Source: RDYZ01 sp964518905 (GTDB lineage Bacteria > Cyanobacteriota > Cyanobacteriia > Cyanobacteriales > Geitlerinemataceae). Taken from it: a stretch of DNA of 64,000 nt. The stretch is taken from the NCBI GenBank assembly GCA_964518905.1, contig CAZFJL010000021.1, positions 8,725-72,724 of the forward strand, read 5' to 3'. Shown piece by piece: positions 36,119 through 44,918 of the stretch; position 1 is the stretch's first letter; each line of letters opens with the position of its first letter. A model generated the notes under the pieces. The model did not search any database. It saw nothing but the letters and a program-made list of their open reading frames with translations, and had not been told where the DNA came from. A program made the position numbers and the translations under genes.

Positions 36119-37696
36119 TTAGGGTTCTAACGGTAAAAGACGAGCGATCGTCCGATTATTTTCGGTAAACGTGGCACGAGCGACACGCAAGATGTCATCG
36201 GTCGTGACGGCATCGATCGCCTTGATCTGCTCGAACAGGTTACGCCAGTCGCCGGTTTTCGCCTGGTAGTTCACCAGCGAGGAGGCCATGCCGCTATTAG
36301 AGTCGAGCGATCGCAGTAGACCCGCCCGCGCTTGGGTTTTAGCGCGATCGAGCTCGATCGCGCTCACCGGTTCGGTCGAGATCCGTTCAATTTCGGCGTG
36401 GAGTGCCGCCTGCACATCATCAACGCTATACCCCGGAGCCGTTAGGCCGTAAAACAGCATCAGGTTGGGATAGCGATCGCCCGGAAACCCACTAAACCCT
36501 TCGGCGTAGAGTGCGACTTGTTTTTCCTGAATCAGCGAGCTGTAGAGGCGAGAGGTGCGACCATTGCTGAGAATCGAGGCGATCGCGTCATAGGTGGCGT
36601 GGTCGGGATGGTTCAGGGACGGGCGATGATAGCCCTCGATGTACCACGGCTCCGTTTGCATTCGCACTTCGACCGATCGCTCGGCGGTTTGCTCCGGTTC
36701 AACCTGGGTCACCTGGGGCGGAATTTCTCCGGCTTGGTAGCGTCCGAAGTACGCCTTGGCTAGCTGACGCACCTGATCGGGATCGACATCACCAACGATC
36801 GCCACCGTGAGGTTATTCGGTACGTAGTAGATATTGAAAAATTCCTGCACCTCGTCACGGCTTAAACCTTCGATATCGGCAGCGGAACCGATCGTCGGCT
36901 GTTGATAGGGATGGGTTGTGAACGCCGTCGCTAGAAACGCTTCGATCGTGGCGCCGATCGGCGAATTATCTGTTCGTAAACGACGCTCTTCGAGAATGAC
37001 CTGCTGTTCTTTATAAAATTCACGAAACACCGGATCGAGAAAACGCTCAGATTCGAGCGACATCCAAAGTTCAAGCTTGTTCGACGGGAAGCTGTAAAAA
37101 TAGCGTGTGGCGTCGGCAGAGGTGGTGGCATTGAGACCGACACCGCCCGATTGCTGGACGATTTGGCCGAATTCATTCTGGATGGCGTAGCTGTTGGCTT
37201 CCGTTTCGAGCTGGGCAAAGTCAGCTTTGAGCGCGGCTAGCTCCTCCGGATCGGCATTAGCGGCTTGCTTGCGTTCAATTTCGCGATGTAAATCATCGAG
37301 GCGATCGAGCAATGGCTGCTCGGCGGCATAGTCCGTCGTGCCGATGCGCGTCGTGCCTTTAAAGGCCAAATGTTCGAGGAAATGCGCGATTCCGGTTTTC
37401 CCCGGCGGCTCATCCACCCCGCCGACGTTGGCATAGGTGATAAACGACACCGTCGGCGCTTCATGGCGTTCGAGCACAATGAATCGCATCCCGTTATCGA
37501 GCGTGAAATCGGTAACATTGGCGATCGTGCGGTCAATGTAAGACTGAATCGGTAGGCGATCGGCAAGTGCCGCCGATGGCAAAACCAGTCCACCGCTGAC
37601 ACAGATCAGCGCGATCGCAGTCGTTACGAGAGCTAATCTCCGCCACCAACGAGAGATAACGCGATAACAAACGCCCCAAAAATTCACAGATCGCAT
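36119..37696 (-). CDS. M16 family zinc metallopeptidase, catalytic subunit type
   Basis: The product is 525 residues from the ATG at 37696 (a TTG 5 codons upstream is less likely). It has a signal peptide (LALVTTAIALICVSGGLVLP, cleavage near AALA). The inverted zinc motif is HFLEH (His105, Glu108, His109 in this numbering), followed by the third ligand Glu in the QQVILEERR region. A helical insertion of about 60 residues follows the motif (ERKQAANADPEELAALKADF), as in other cyanobacterial M16B proteins. M16 enzymes degrade peptides in an enclosed chamber. It is the upstream gene of the pair with the HxxEH-less partner and divergent from the TetR gene. Confidence 0.9.
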   Translation of the reverse strand: MRSVNFWGVCYRVISRWWRRLALVTTAIALICVSGGLVLPSAALADRLPIQSYIDRTIANVTDFTLDNGMRFIVLERHEAPTVSFITYANVGGVDEPPGKTGIAHFLEHLAFKGTTRIGTTDYAAEQPLLDRLDDLHREIERKQAANADPEELAALKADFAQLETEANSYAIQNEFGQIVQQSGGVGLNATTSADATRYFYSFPSNKLELWMSLESERFLDPVFREFYKEQQVILEERRLRTDNSPIGATIEAFLATAFTTHPYQQPTIGSAADIEGLSRDEVQEFFNIYYVPNNLTVAIVGDVDPDQVRQLAKAYFGRYQAGEIPPQVTQVEPEQTAERSVEVRMQTEPWYIEGYHRPSLNHPDHATYDAIASILSNGRTSRLYSSLIQEKQVALYAEGFSGFPGDRYPNLMLFYGLTAPGYSVDDVQAALHAEIERISTEPVSAIELDRAKTQARAGLLRSLDSNSGMASSLVNYQAKTGDWRNLFEQIKAIDAVTTDDILRVARATFTENNRTIARLLPLEP

Positions 37697-37852
37697 AAAA
37701 ACAAAACTCAAAACGCAACCAAAGACACGAAAGTAGATGAGCCACGCAAGGTGACTGAAGACTTATGTAACGCCAAATAACGTTCTATAAAAGCCCAGTT
37801 ATTCACACCATCCTGTCGCTCACAATACAAGTACGAGCTGCGGTGATCCCCA

Positions 37853-38473
37853 ATGAAAACAATTTCAGTTTCTCCACCTACACGAGAAGCCACGACGCAC
37901 CAAAAGATTCTCAGCGCGGCCAAACGTCTGTTTTCCCGCAAAGGGTATGACAGTACGACAACACGTGAGATCGCCCAATCTGCTGGGGTAGCTGAGGGGA
38001 CGCTCTTCAGACATTTTGACAATAAAAAGGCCGTTTTGATCGAAGTCGCCACCGCTGGCTGGATTGAGATCCTCACAGAATTGCTGACTGAATTAAGCGA
38101 AATGGGTAGCTACAAAGCGGTTGCGCAGATGATGCGCCGCCGGATGTTGCACCTACGCGACAATAATGATCTGTTTCGAGTTTGCTTTCTCGAAGCGCAA
38201 TTTCATCCAGAACTGCGCGAGAAAATCCAAACGGACGTTATCGCCAAAATGACCGATGTTGCCGAAGCCTTCGTGCAAACGGGAATCGATCGCGGCGTCT
38301 ATCGCCCGCTCGATCCACGCTTAATCGCGCACGTATTCCTCGGGCTATTCATGGTTGCCGGATTTAGCCACAACACCCTGCAATCGGAAGAGATGTCGCC
38401 GGAAGCGATGAAAGATATGGCCGAAGGATTGGCCGATATTTTTCTCAATGGCGTTCTTGTTCGTGAGACTTAA
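37853..38473 (+). CDS. TetR family transcriptional regulator
   Basis: The product is 206 residues. The N-terminal helix-turn-helix is typical: ILSAAKRLFSRKGYDSTTTR, EIAQSAGVAEGTLFRHFDNK. The C-terminal ligand domain is helical (MMRRRMLHLRDNNDLFRVCF) and resembles the TetR_C group found with membrane or envelope genes. TetR proteins repress genes until a small molecule binds. Its targets may be its neighbours: it diverges from the M16 pair (142-156 bp gap) and lies 63 bp upstream of a glycosyltransferase gene. No clear operator palindrome was picked out. Confidence 0.9.
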   Translation: MKTISVSPPTREATTHQKILSAAKRLFSRKGYDSTTTREIAQSAGVAEGTLFRHFDNKKAVLIEVATAGWIEILTELLTELSEMGSYKAVAQMMRRRMLHLRDNNDLFRVCFLEAQFHPELREKIQTDVIAKMTDVAEAFVQTGIDRGVYRPLDPRLIAHVFLGLFMVAGFSHNTLQSEEMSPEAMKDMAEGLADIFLNGVLVRET

Positions 38474-38477
38474 GTGA

Positions 38478-38519
38478 TGAACAATGAGCAGTGAATCGGT
38501 AATCCTGTTTCATTGTTCA
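38478..38519 (+). terminator. Hairpin between tetR and the glycosyltransferase gene
   Basis: TGAACAATGA (38478-38487) pairs with TCATTGTTCA (38510-38519) across a 22-nt loop just after the tetR stop. There is no T-run. It may instead be an operator-like inverted repeat. Confidence 0.45.
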
Positions 38520-38536
38520 CTCCGAATTGTTCCTTG

Positions 38537-40345
38537 ATGAACCCATTGTCTGCTGCTGTTTTCTATGTTCCGGATGGCTATGAAACGGGAGGTAAACGCC
38601 TCCTGGGTCGTCAAGCCGCTGGGGAAGGTTTTCTCAAGGCGGTTTTACGTCATAGTCGCTGCGATCGCCTGTACTGCTATGCCTACGATCGTGCTGCCTT
38701 CGAGGATTTTCAGCAACGGGTCAAGGCGTGGGGGCTTGATCCCGACGGGATCGATTGGCTAGCAGCAGGTGATCCCCGCAGTGCCAATCAAGCCGATGTG
38801 CTCTACCATCCATCACCCGGTTTGGGGGATTTGGCATGGCGACGCCGGATGAGCAATCAGCGGGGCTATGGCATTTGTGGTGTAACCCATACGACGGCGA
38901 GTCGCGGTGTAATGGAGTCGATCGGCCATTTGGCGATCGCGCCGGTGCAGTCCTGGGATGCGCTGATTTGTACGTCGCAGGCGGTACGAACCGGGGTGGA
39001 GCGGGTGATCGATCACTGGTCGGAGTATCTCGCCCAGCAGTTTGGCCGTCGGCCTCAGATTGCCCTCGATTTACCGGTGATTCCCTTGGGGGTGGACTGC
39101 GATCGGTTTGTGACGGGTTCGCACGAGACCGATCGCGATCGGCGGCAACGGTGGCGGCAGCAGTTGGAGATCGCCGAGGAGGACATCGTGATCCTGTTTG
39201 TTGGGCGGCTGATTGCCTACGCCAAAGCGCATCCGATCCCGATGTATGACGCGATCGAGCGAGCCGCCCAGCGTATGGAACAGAAAACAGGGCGACGAAT
39301 TCACCTGATTCAAGCCGGGTGGTTTGAAAGCGAACGCGATGAGGCCATGTTTAAGGAAACGATGCCGACTCTGTGTCCGAGTGTGAACGGTATTTTTCTC
39401 GATGGGCGCGATCGCCACGTGCGCGATTCGATTTGGTCAGCCGCTGATATTTTTATTTCCCTGGCCGACAATATCCAGGAAACCTTTGGCTTAACCCCGA
39501 TCGAAGCGATGGCCGCCGGGTTGCCCGTGGTGGTGTCGGACTGGAACGGCTATAAGGAATCCGTTCGCCACGGGATCGATGGCTTTCGTGTGCCGACGGT
39601 GACGCCGCCACCCGGTAGCGGTGTGAATTTAGCGTGGGATTACTACGAAGATCGGATCAACTACAGCACCTATGTGGGCGAAAGTGCGAACGCGGTGGCG
39701 ATCGATATTGATAGCTGCGCGGCGTCGCTGGTGGAGCTGATCGACAATCCCGATCTGCGCCGTCAGCTCGGGGCGAATGGTCAGCAGCGAGCGCGATCGG
39801 TGTACGACTGGCGACAGGTGATCGCGAGCTATGACGAGCTTTGGGAACAGATGCGCGATCGCCGATCCTCGGACGTCGAGCGGGCTCCCCGACAGCCGAA
39901 TCATCCCGCGATTCCGACGATCGAAGATCCGTTTAGCGCCTTTGCTCACTACCCGAGCCAAACCCTCCAGGATCATGACACGATCGCCCTTGGGGTTAAT
40001 TTTGCCCCTGATCGGTTTCATACTCTGCGTAACATCTGGACTAATCGCATTGGTGATCGTCACCGTCTCACCGATGTCGATCTCGAAACATTATTCGATC
40101 AACTTAAAACACGGGATCATCAAGTCAGCGAACTGATTGCAGCGATCGTCCAACGTCACGCCCCCGCCGGAGCCTCACGCGATCCCTCCGATCCTGCCGA
40201 GTCTGATCCATCCGAAATAGCCGCCGATCCCGCCGCCGCCGCGATCGGCGAAGCACCCCAAACCCTACGCCGTCGGGTTTACCTCACCCTGACCTATTTG
40301 CTGAAATTCGATATCGTGCAGTTACGCCCCAATCCACTGCGTTAA
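38537..40345 (+). CDS. Glycosyltransferase family 4 protein
   Basis: The product is 602 residues from the ATG at 38537 (an upstream TTG is open but unlikely). It is a GT-B glycosyltransferase. The C-terminal donor domain has IVILFVGRLIAYAKAHP and the E-x7-E-like motif (TPIEAMAAGLPVVVSDWNGY) that binds the sugar nucleotide. After about residue 430 comes an extra C-terminal region that is Asp/Pro/Ala-rich and without recognised domain. The acceptor is unknown; exopolysaccharide or glycolipid synthesis is plausible. It starts a same-strand run of three genes with short gaps (19 and 28 bp). Confidence 0.85.
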   Translation: MNPLSAAVFYVPDGYETGGKRLLGRQAAGEGFLKAVLRHSRCDRLYCYAYDRAAFEDFQQRVKAWGLDPDGIDWLAAGDPRSANQADVLYHPSPGLGDLAWRRRMSNQRGYGICGVTHTTASRGVMESIGHLAIAPVQSWDALICTSQAVRTGVERVIDHWSEYLAQQFGRRPQIALDLPVIPLGVDCDRFVTGSHETDRDRRQRWRQQLEIAEEDIVILFVGRLIAYAKAHPIPMYDAIERAAQRMEQKTGRRIHLIQAGWFESERDEAMFKETMPTLCPSVNGIFLDGRDRHVRDSIWSAADIFISLADNIQETFGLTPIEAMAAGLPVVVSDWNGYKESVRHGIDGFRVPTVTPPPGSGVNLAWDYYEDRINYSTYVGESANAVAIDIDSCAASLVELIDNPDLRRQLGANGQQRARSVYDWRQVIASYDELWEQMRDRRSSDVERAPRQPNHPAIPTIEDPFSAFAHYPSQTLQDHDTIALGVNFAPDRFHTLRNIWTNRIGDRHRLTDVDLETLFDQLKTRDHQVSELIAAIVQRHAPAGASRDPSDPAESDPSEIAADPAAAAIGEAPQTLRRRVYLTLTYLLKFDIVQLRPNPLR

Positions 40346-40364
40346 GTCCGCTTTGGGTCGGTTC

Positions 40365-40958
40365 ATGCTGGATTCTGTGTGCGCTTCACTCGCCGATTGC
40401 CCTATGATTTTCGCCCCCTTCAGTCGCTACCCCACCCGCCCCGACGCGCCCCCCACGCGATCGCTCTCCTTTTTTCTGTGGTTCATCCCTGCCTGGTCGG
40501 TGATCGGATCGGTCACGATCGGGCTAGTGTTTCTCAGCGGCGTGGGTCTCGGACGCGAGGAATATCGCTGGTTTCGTGAGCTGCAACGCCCCACGTGGTT
40601 GACCTTTGAACGGCTGATCCCGCTGATCTGGACAACAATTTTTATTTGCGGAGCCGCCTCCGCCACGATCGCCTGGAATGCCAGCCCCGATCGCACCACC
40701 GCCTGGTGGCTGATGGCTTACTACCTCGGTCTCGAACTGACAACCCTGGCCTACACCTCGATCATGTGCCAAACCCGCAGTTTGCGCGTCGGTACGATTA
40801 TTGGCGGCACGGGCTTGGTTTTATGTGCCATGCTGTGCGTGACGGTTGCTTCACTCTCGCCGATCGCCGCCGCCCTGCTCGCTCCCTATCTGTTGTGGAG
40901 CCCGATCGGAACATACACCACCTGGGTACTGGGACAGCTTAATCCCAGCGAATGGTAA
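40365..40958 (+). CDS. TspO/MBR family membrane protein
   Basis: The product is 197 residues from the ATG at 40365; an ATG at 40404 is equally possible. Five hydrophobic segments are visible. TspO-type features are WFRELQRPTWLTFERLIPLIWT, the region around WWLMAYYLGLELTTLAY and the C-terminal PYLLWSPIGTYTTWVLGQLN. TspO proteins are outer- or inner-membrane tryptophan-rich sensors that bind porphyrins and cholesterol-like ligands and take part in stress signalling. It lies 19 bp after the glycosyltransferase. Similarity is clear in the last third and weaker in the first, so the call is moderate. Confidence 0.72.
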   Translation: MLDSVCASLADCPMIFAPFSRYPTRPDAPPTRSLSFFLWFIPAWSVIGSVTIGLVFLSGVGLGREEYRWFRELQRPTWLTFERLIPLIWTTIFICGAASATIAWNASPDRTTAWWLMAYYLGLELTTLAYTSIMCQTRSLRVGTIIGGTGLVLCAMLCVTVASLSPIAAALLAPYLLWSPIGTYTTWVLGQLNPSEW

Positions 40959-40986
40959 TTCACGCCACCACGCACTTTTATCGATC

Positions 40987-42150
40987 GTGATCCCCGATAT
41001 TCAAACCCGCCCGATCGCGCATCTCGCCTCTGGCGACACCCTCAGCCTTCAGCTCTATCGCTTCGTCGGCGATCGTCCCGGCAAAAAGGTTTACCTCCAG
41101 TCCAACCTTCACGGCGCGGAGGTTTCCGGCAATGTAGTCTTGCGAGAACTGATCGCACTGCTGTGCGATCTTGACTCGTCTCAACTGCAAGGCGAAATTT
41201 GGATCGTCCCCAACTGCAACCCGTTCGCCGCCAACCAGCGATCGCACCACTTTTCCAGCGGGCGCTACAACCCCTACACCGGCCACGACTGGAACCGCAT
41301 TTTTTGGGATTACGAAAACCACGCCGCTGCCCATCCCCAGGATTGCAGCATCGCCACCTTTGCCGAACAGCATCGGGACGACAGCCCCGACCAGCTAATC
41401 GAGAGCTTTCGCCAGCAGATTCGCCGCACATTTGACACGATCGCCGACACCTTCCACACTCCCCACGGCCTCCCCCTCGAACAGCGCTACCGCTACCACC
41501 TCCAAGATCTGTGCCTCGACGCCGACTACGTCATCGACTGCCACAGCAGCAGCAACCTCGCCGTTAATTACCTCTACTGCTTCCACGATCGCCAACCCAG
41601 CGCCGATGCCTTCCTGCTGAAATACGGCATTTTGATGCAGGACTACGACGGCGACGCCTTTGACGAAGCCTTTTGTAAACCCTGGCTCGCCCTGGAACGA
41701 GAGCTAACGAAGCTCGATCGCACGATCGTCTTTGACGTCGAAGCCTGGACACTCGAAGTTGGCTCCGGCATGGACGCCGACCCCGATGCAATCTATCGCG
41801 GACTGCGCGGCATCAAAAATTACCTCGTCACAAAGGGCGTCCTCGATCTCCCCAAATTCCCCCTCGTTCAAAGCCTCTCGCACCGCACGCAGCTATTTGA
41901 GCGATCGCAGCTCGTCAACTATTACGCTCCCCGTGGCGGAACCCTTAGCCAGCGTCCCCTCATCGGCGCGATCGTCCCCGCAGGGCAGCAACTCTATCAG
42001 CTCGTCACATTTAATCGTGACGGCAACACACCGGAGACGATCGAGGTCAGTACCCCCCGGCGCGGCATTGTGTTTGACGTGGCGCGAAACTGTAGCTTGA
42101 ACGAAGGCGAGTATGTGTTGGGCGTGATGGAATACGCGGAGCCGGATTAG
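40987..42150 (+). CDS. Succinylglutamate desuccinylase/aspartoacylase-like protein
   Basis: The product is 387 residues from a GTG at 40987 (IPDIQTRPIAHLASGDTLSL). The open frame extends upstream into the TspO-like gene but that part is a shadow. It is an M14-like zinc hydrolase: the zinc ligands are HGAE (NLHGAEVSG) and the His of VIDCHSSSN, with a conserved HDWNRIFW block. Later a Glu-rich barrel domain follows. The family deacylates N-acyl amino acids or related amides in the cytoplasm. The exact substrate is not known. It closes the three-gene run that begins with the glycosyltransferase. Confidence 0.85.
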   Translation: MIPDIQTRPIAHLASGDTLSLQLYRFVGDRPGKKVYLQSNLHGAEVSGNVVLRELIALLCDLDSSQLQGEIWIVPNCNPFAANQRSHHFSSGRYNPYTGHDWNRIFWDYENHAAAHPQDCSIATFAEQHRDDSPDQLIESFRQQIRRTFDTIADTFHTPHGLPLEQRYRYHLQDLCLDADYVIDCHSSSNLAVNYLYCFHDRQPSADAFLLKYGILMQDYDGDAFDEAFCKPWLALERELTKLDRTIVFDVEAWTLEVGSGMDADPDAIYRGLRGIKNYLVTKGVLDLPKFPLVQSLSHRTQLFERSQLVNYYAPRGGTLSQRPLIGAIVPAGQQLYQLVTFNRDGNTPETIEVSTPRRGIVFDVARNCSLNEGEYVLGVMEYAEPD

Positions 42151-42491
42151 ATCGATCGCACTTCGCCGATCGCTTGAGACGCAACCCAACCGACGAGTTC
42201 ATGCCGGTTTTAGACCATATCTACATCTTTTGTTCCCATACTCAGATCGCGAACAATAGACGGTTTTGTCGTGGGTTGAAATCAGACTAAAACCGTATAA
42301 ATTATTAAAATTTTCTACCCAAAAAGGCTTGTTTAAGAAATATAGACTTTTAACTAATTTGTTTGCATTAAACAACGTTTCCCATGGTCTCGATTACAGT
42401 CAGTGACCGCAATCCACGCTGCAAAAATAGCGTGTTAGGGTGAACCAACAAGACCTCAGGTCGATCTTTTTGGTAGAGAGCAAGAATCATC
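42151..42491. other. 341-bp AT-rich leader of the ferrochelatase-like gene
   Basis: AT-rich sequence (around 42290-42370) typical of a promoter region, but no unambiguous -10/-35 or riboswitch motif was recognised. A 29-codon open frame from 42201 has no supporting features. Confidence 0.45.
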
Positions 42492-43706
42492 ATGACTGTT
42501 ACTGATGCTCGCAATTTTGTAAATGAATGTAAAGCCGATGAGAGCCGGGTTGCCGTCTTGCTCATGGGATATGGCGAAGTCGAAAGCTACGAAGACTTTG
42601 CCAACTATAACGAGCAAGCCCTCAATCTTTTAACTGCAAAATTTGCCCCCGTTCCGAGTTGGATTTATCCGCCGCTCGCTAAACTCTTGGCGATGTTCGA
42701 CCTACATGAATGGAGCCATCAGCACAACAATTTCATCTCTCCTCATAACGCCATTTTCGAGCGTCAACGGGCGGGCATCGAAGATCAATTGCGTCAAACC
42801 TGGGGCGATCGCGTCACGGTCTTTAAAGCGTTTAACTTCTGTGCGCCGTTCTTGCCGGAACAAGTGATCGCCGAAATTAACGAACAGGGATTCGATCGCC
42901 TGTTAATCTATCCGCTGCTGGTAGTGGATTCGATCTTTACGAGCGGCATTGCTCTAGAGCAAGTCAATGACGCCCTCGAAAAAGTCTTAAAAAATGCGAA
43001 CGCTGACGGTGATGCTGAACCGGCTCCGCTGCTGCGGGGTACACGCTACATTCCGTCGTTTTACGATCGCGCCGAATACATCGATCTGCTCGCCCGGATC
43101 GTGATCGAAAAAGTCGAAGGCGAACTGATGCGCGACTTCCTGCCGTCGCAAATCGGCATTGTGCTGATGAATCACGGCTGTCCGTTCAAGGCGAAGGGCT
43201 TCACCTCCGGGATTGACGAAAGCCAAGCGCTTTACGAGTCGGTGCGTCAACGCATCATCAACCGCTATCCCCTCGTGTCGGTGGGCTGGCTCAACCACGA
43301 TACGCCGCTGATCGAATGGACACAGCCGGACGTGGACACGGCGGCCAGCAACCTGATTCAGCTTGGCGCACGGGCGATCGTCATGATGCCGATCGGCTTT
43401 GCGACGGAAAATCACGAAACCCTACTCGATGTTCACCACATCATCCACCACCTCGAACACAAGCACCCGAACGTGCGTTACGAGCAAATGGCCTGTGTGA
43501 ACGATCGTGAGGAATTCCTCCAAGTCGCGGCCTCCTGGGCAAATGAGCACATCGCGAGCCTGCTCAATACGGAGATTCCGGACGTGAAGCTGCCGTCACA
43601 CTCCAGCGCCACAACGCCCAAGGCTGAACCGGTTCACGCTGGTCATGGTCATCAGCATGGCCACACGCATGACCATGGCAATGGACATGTACACTCGCAC
43701 GCGTAA
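42492..43706 (+). CDS. Ferrochelatase-like protein with His-rich C-terminal tail
   Basis: The product is 404 residues and belongs to the class II chelatase (HemH) superfamily. Two such domains are visible: VAVLLMGYGEVESYEDFANY, and the C-terminal half with LMNHGCPF and PIGFATENHETLLDVHH, which matches the HemH motif GF-x-x-D/E-H-x-E-T-L and keeps its Glu and a candidate metal His. It does not look like the usual cyanobacterial HemH (no start with VLLLNLGGP and no C-terminal chlorophyll-binding helix). The last 23 residues carry about ten His in HxH repeats (HGHQHGHTHDHGNGHVHSHA), typical of Ni, Co or Zn storage and delivery. The metal and tetrapyrrole used are unknown. Confidence 0.8.
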   Translation: MTVTDARNFVNECKADESRVAVLLMGYGEVESYEDFANYNEQALNLLTAKFAPVPSWIYPPLAKLLAMFDLHEWSHQHNNFISPHNAIFERQRAGIEDQLRQTWGDRVTVFKAFNFCAPFLPEQVIAEINEQGFDRLLIYPLLVVDSIFTSGIALEQVNDALEKVLKNANADGDAEPAPLLRGTRYIPSFYDRAEYIDLLARIVIEKVEGELMRDFLPSQIGIVLMNHGCPFKAKGFTSGIDESQALYESVRQRIINRYPLVSVGWLNHDTPLIEWTQPDVDTAASNLIQLGARAIVMMPIGFATENHETLLDVHHIIHHLEHKHPNVRYEQMACVNDREEFLQVAASWANEHIASLLNTEIPDVKLPSHSSATTPKAEPVHAGHGHQHGHTHDHGNGHVHSHA

Positions 43707-43840
43707 TCCTTGCATTCAGTAGACCAAGTTAACGAACGGATTGGATGCGTAACACAAGCTTCTAGCTTGTCTACAACCAGGATGGTTGAGTTACGTGGTT
43801 GAAATCACGTTAGTTTTCTTGGGCTACGTATCATGGATAA
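43707..43840. other. Spacer after the ferrochelatase-like gene
   Basis: About 130 bp without a gene or clear hairpin before the dispersed repeat. Confidence 0.4.
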
Positions 43841-43983
43841 AGGGAGCATCCCATTTGTGTCACCCTCACCCTAAATCCCTCTCCCAAGTTGGGAGAGGGA
43901 CTTTGAATCGGTCTCCCCTTCTCCCTTTTTTGGGAGAAGGGGCTGGGGGATGAGGGGCAAGTTGCATAAACGGGATGCTCCCT
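43841..43983. repeat. 143-bp dispersed inverted-repeat element
   Basis: Terminal inverted repeats AGGGAGCATCCC (43841-43852) and GGGATGCTCCCT (43972-43983) flank two internal hairpins, CCTCTCCCAAGTTGGGAGAGG and CCCCTTCTCCC..GGGAGAAGGGG. Part of the same element recurs in inverse orientation at 63946-63990. No coding content. Confidence 0.8.
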
Positions 43984-44065
43984 GGATAAATGCTTCTAAA
44001 AGCTGAAATTGGGTGATTTGATTGTATTTTCGCCCAACTTCAGCCGATTATCGCCATAAACTGTC

Positions 44066-44872
44066 ATGTCCACCTCGGATTCAACTCCCTACGCTTCCCT
44101 GCAAACCTCGCAACATCAGCGCGTCAGCGACGGTCAAACCCTGCCGCTACTCGACGATTGCGACCCAAACCGGCGCTTGCTGGTTCTGGTTTGGCCGCAG
44201 CTTGGGGACTTCGATAGCGTGGAATTCGCCTGGTGGATTCAGCGCGATCGCGATCGGCTCGCAGCGTCCAAGGTGGACGTGCGAGCCGTGGGCATTGGCG
44301 ATCGCGGTTCCGGCCAAGCCTTTTGCCGCTATACCGGTTTTCCCGAAGCGTCGCTCTATCTCGATCCGACGGCGCAACTGCATCGCCAGCTCGGACTCTA
44401 TGCCGGGTTAACGGTCAAGCTGCCGGGTTTATCGATCGGGCAAAATGCCTGGGTGAATCTGATGCTGATGTGTGCCGGGATTGGCAGTCCGGGGACGTTG
44501 GCGGAGGTGTTTCGCGGCTATCGGGGCGATCGACGTGCGCCGCAGTTAATCGCCGATGATGAGACGATCGTCGCCAAACCACTGCCCGCGATCGAGGGAT
44601 CATTTTTCAAGCTCGCGGGTGGATCGGGGTTTCAGCGTCCGTTTGAGCTGGCGACACTGCGGCTACGGAATATGGCGGAGGTGTTGGGACGCTGGAAAAC
44701 CTACGTGCCCGACCCGGCCTACATGACCCAACGCGGCGCGACGTTTTTGTTCGATCGCCTCGCGTCCCCTTCAACTGATCGCGCCTTGCTTTACGAACAT
44801 CGCGATCGGGGCATTCTCGGCTTCGCGGAATACCCGAGCGACCCGCTTTCTTTTCTCGATCCGTTGATCTAA
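44066..44872 (+). CDS. Peroxiredoxin-like (AhpC/TSA fold) family protein
   Basis: The product is 268 residues with a thioredoxin-like fold: a strand LLVLVWPQLGDFDSVEFAWW, the region DVRAVGIGDRGSGQAF, then YLDPTAQLHRQLGLYAG. It is of the type annotated in cyanobacteria as peroxiredoxin-like. At the position where PRXL2 proteins have a CxxC motif it has PQLGDFD without Cys, so redox catalysis at that site is unlikely. Its C-terminal third (RPFELATLRLRNMAEVLGRW) is specific to this subfamily. No signal peptide. A 46-bp gap to the next gene suggests co-transcription. Confidence 0.75.
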   Translation: MSTSDSTPYASLQTSQHQRVSDGQTLPLLDDCDPNRRLLVLVWPQLGDFDSVEFAWWIQRDRDRLAASKVDVRAVGIGDRGSGQAFCRYTGFPEASLYLDPTAQLHRQLGLYAGLTVKLPGLSIGQNAWVNLMLMCAGIGSPGTLAEVFRGYRGDRRAPQLIADDETIVAKPLPAIEGSFFKLAGGSGFQRPFELATLRLRNMAEVLGRWKTYVPDPAYMTQRGATFLFDRLASPSTDRALLYEHRDRGILGFAEYPSDPLSFLDPLI

Positions 44873-44918
44873 ACTCGCATCTCGATCTACCTCAACCTAT
44901 TTCAATCCCTATCTGACC

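Noticed and set aside
40846..40986. Upstream extension of the aspartoacylase-like gene
   Set aside because: It overlaps the TspO-like gene in another frame and has no family similarity; the GTG at 40987 is a better start.
42201..42290. 29-codon frame in the leader of the ferrochelatase-like gene
   Set aside because: No RBS, no conservation known to me and no hydrophobic segment; likely chance.
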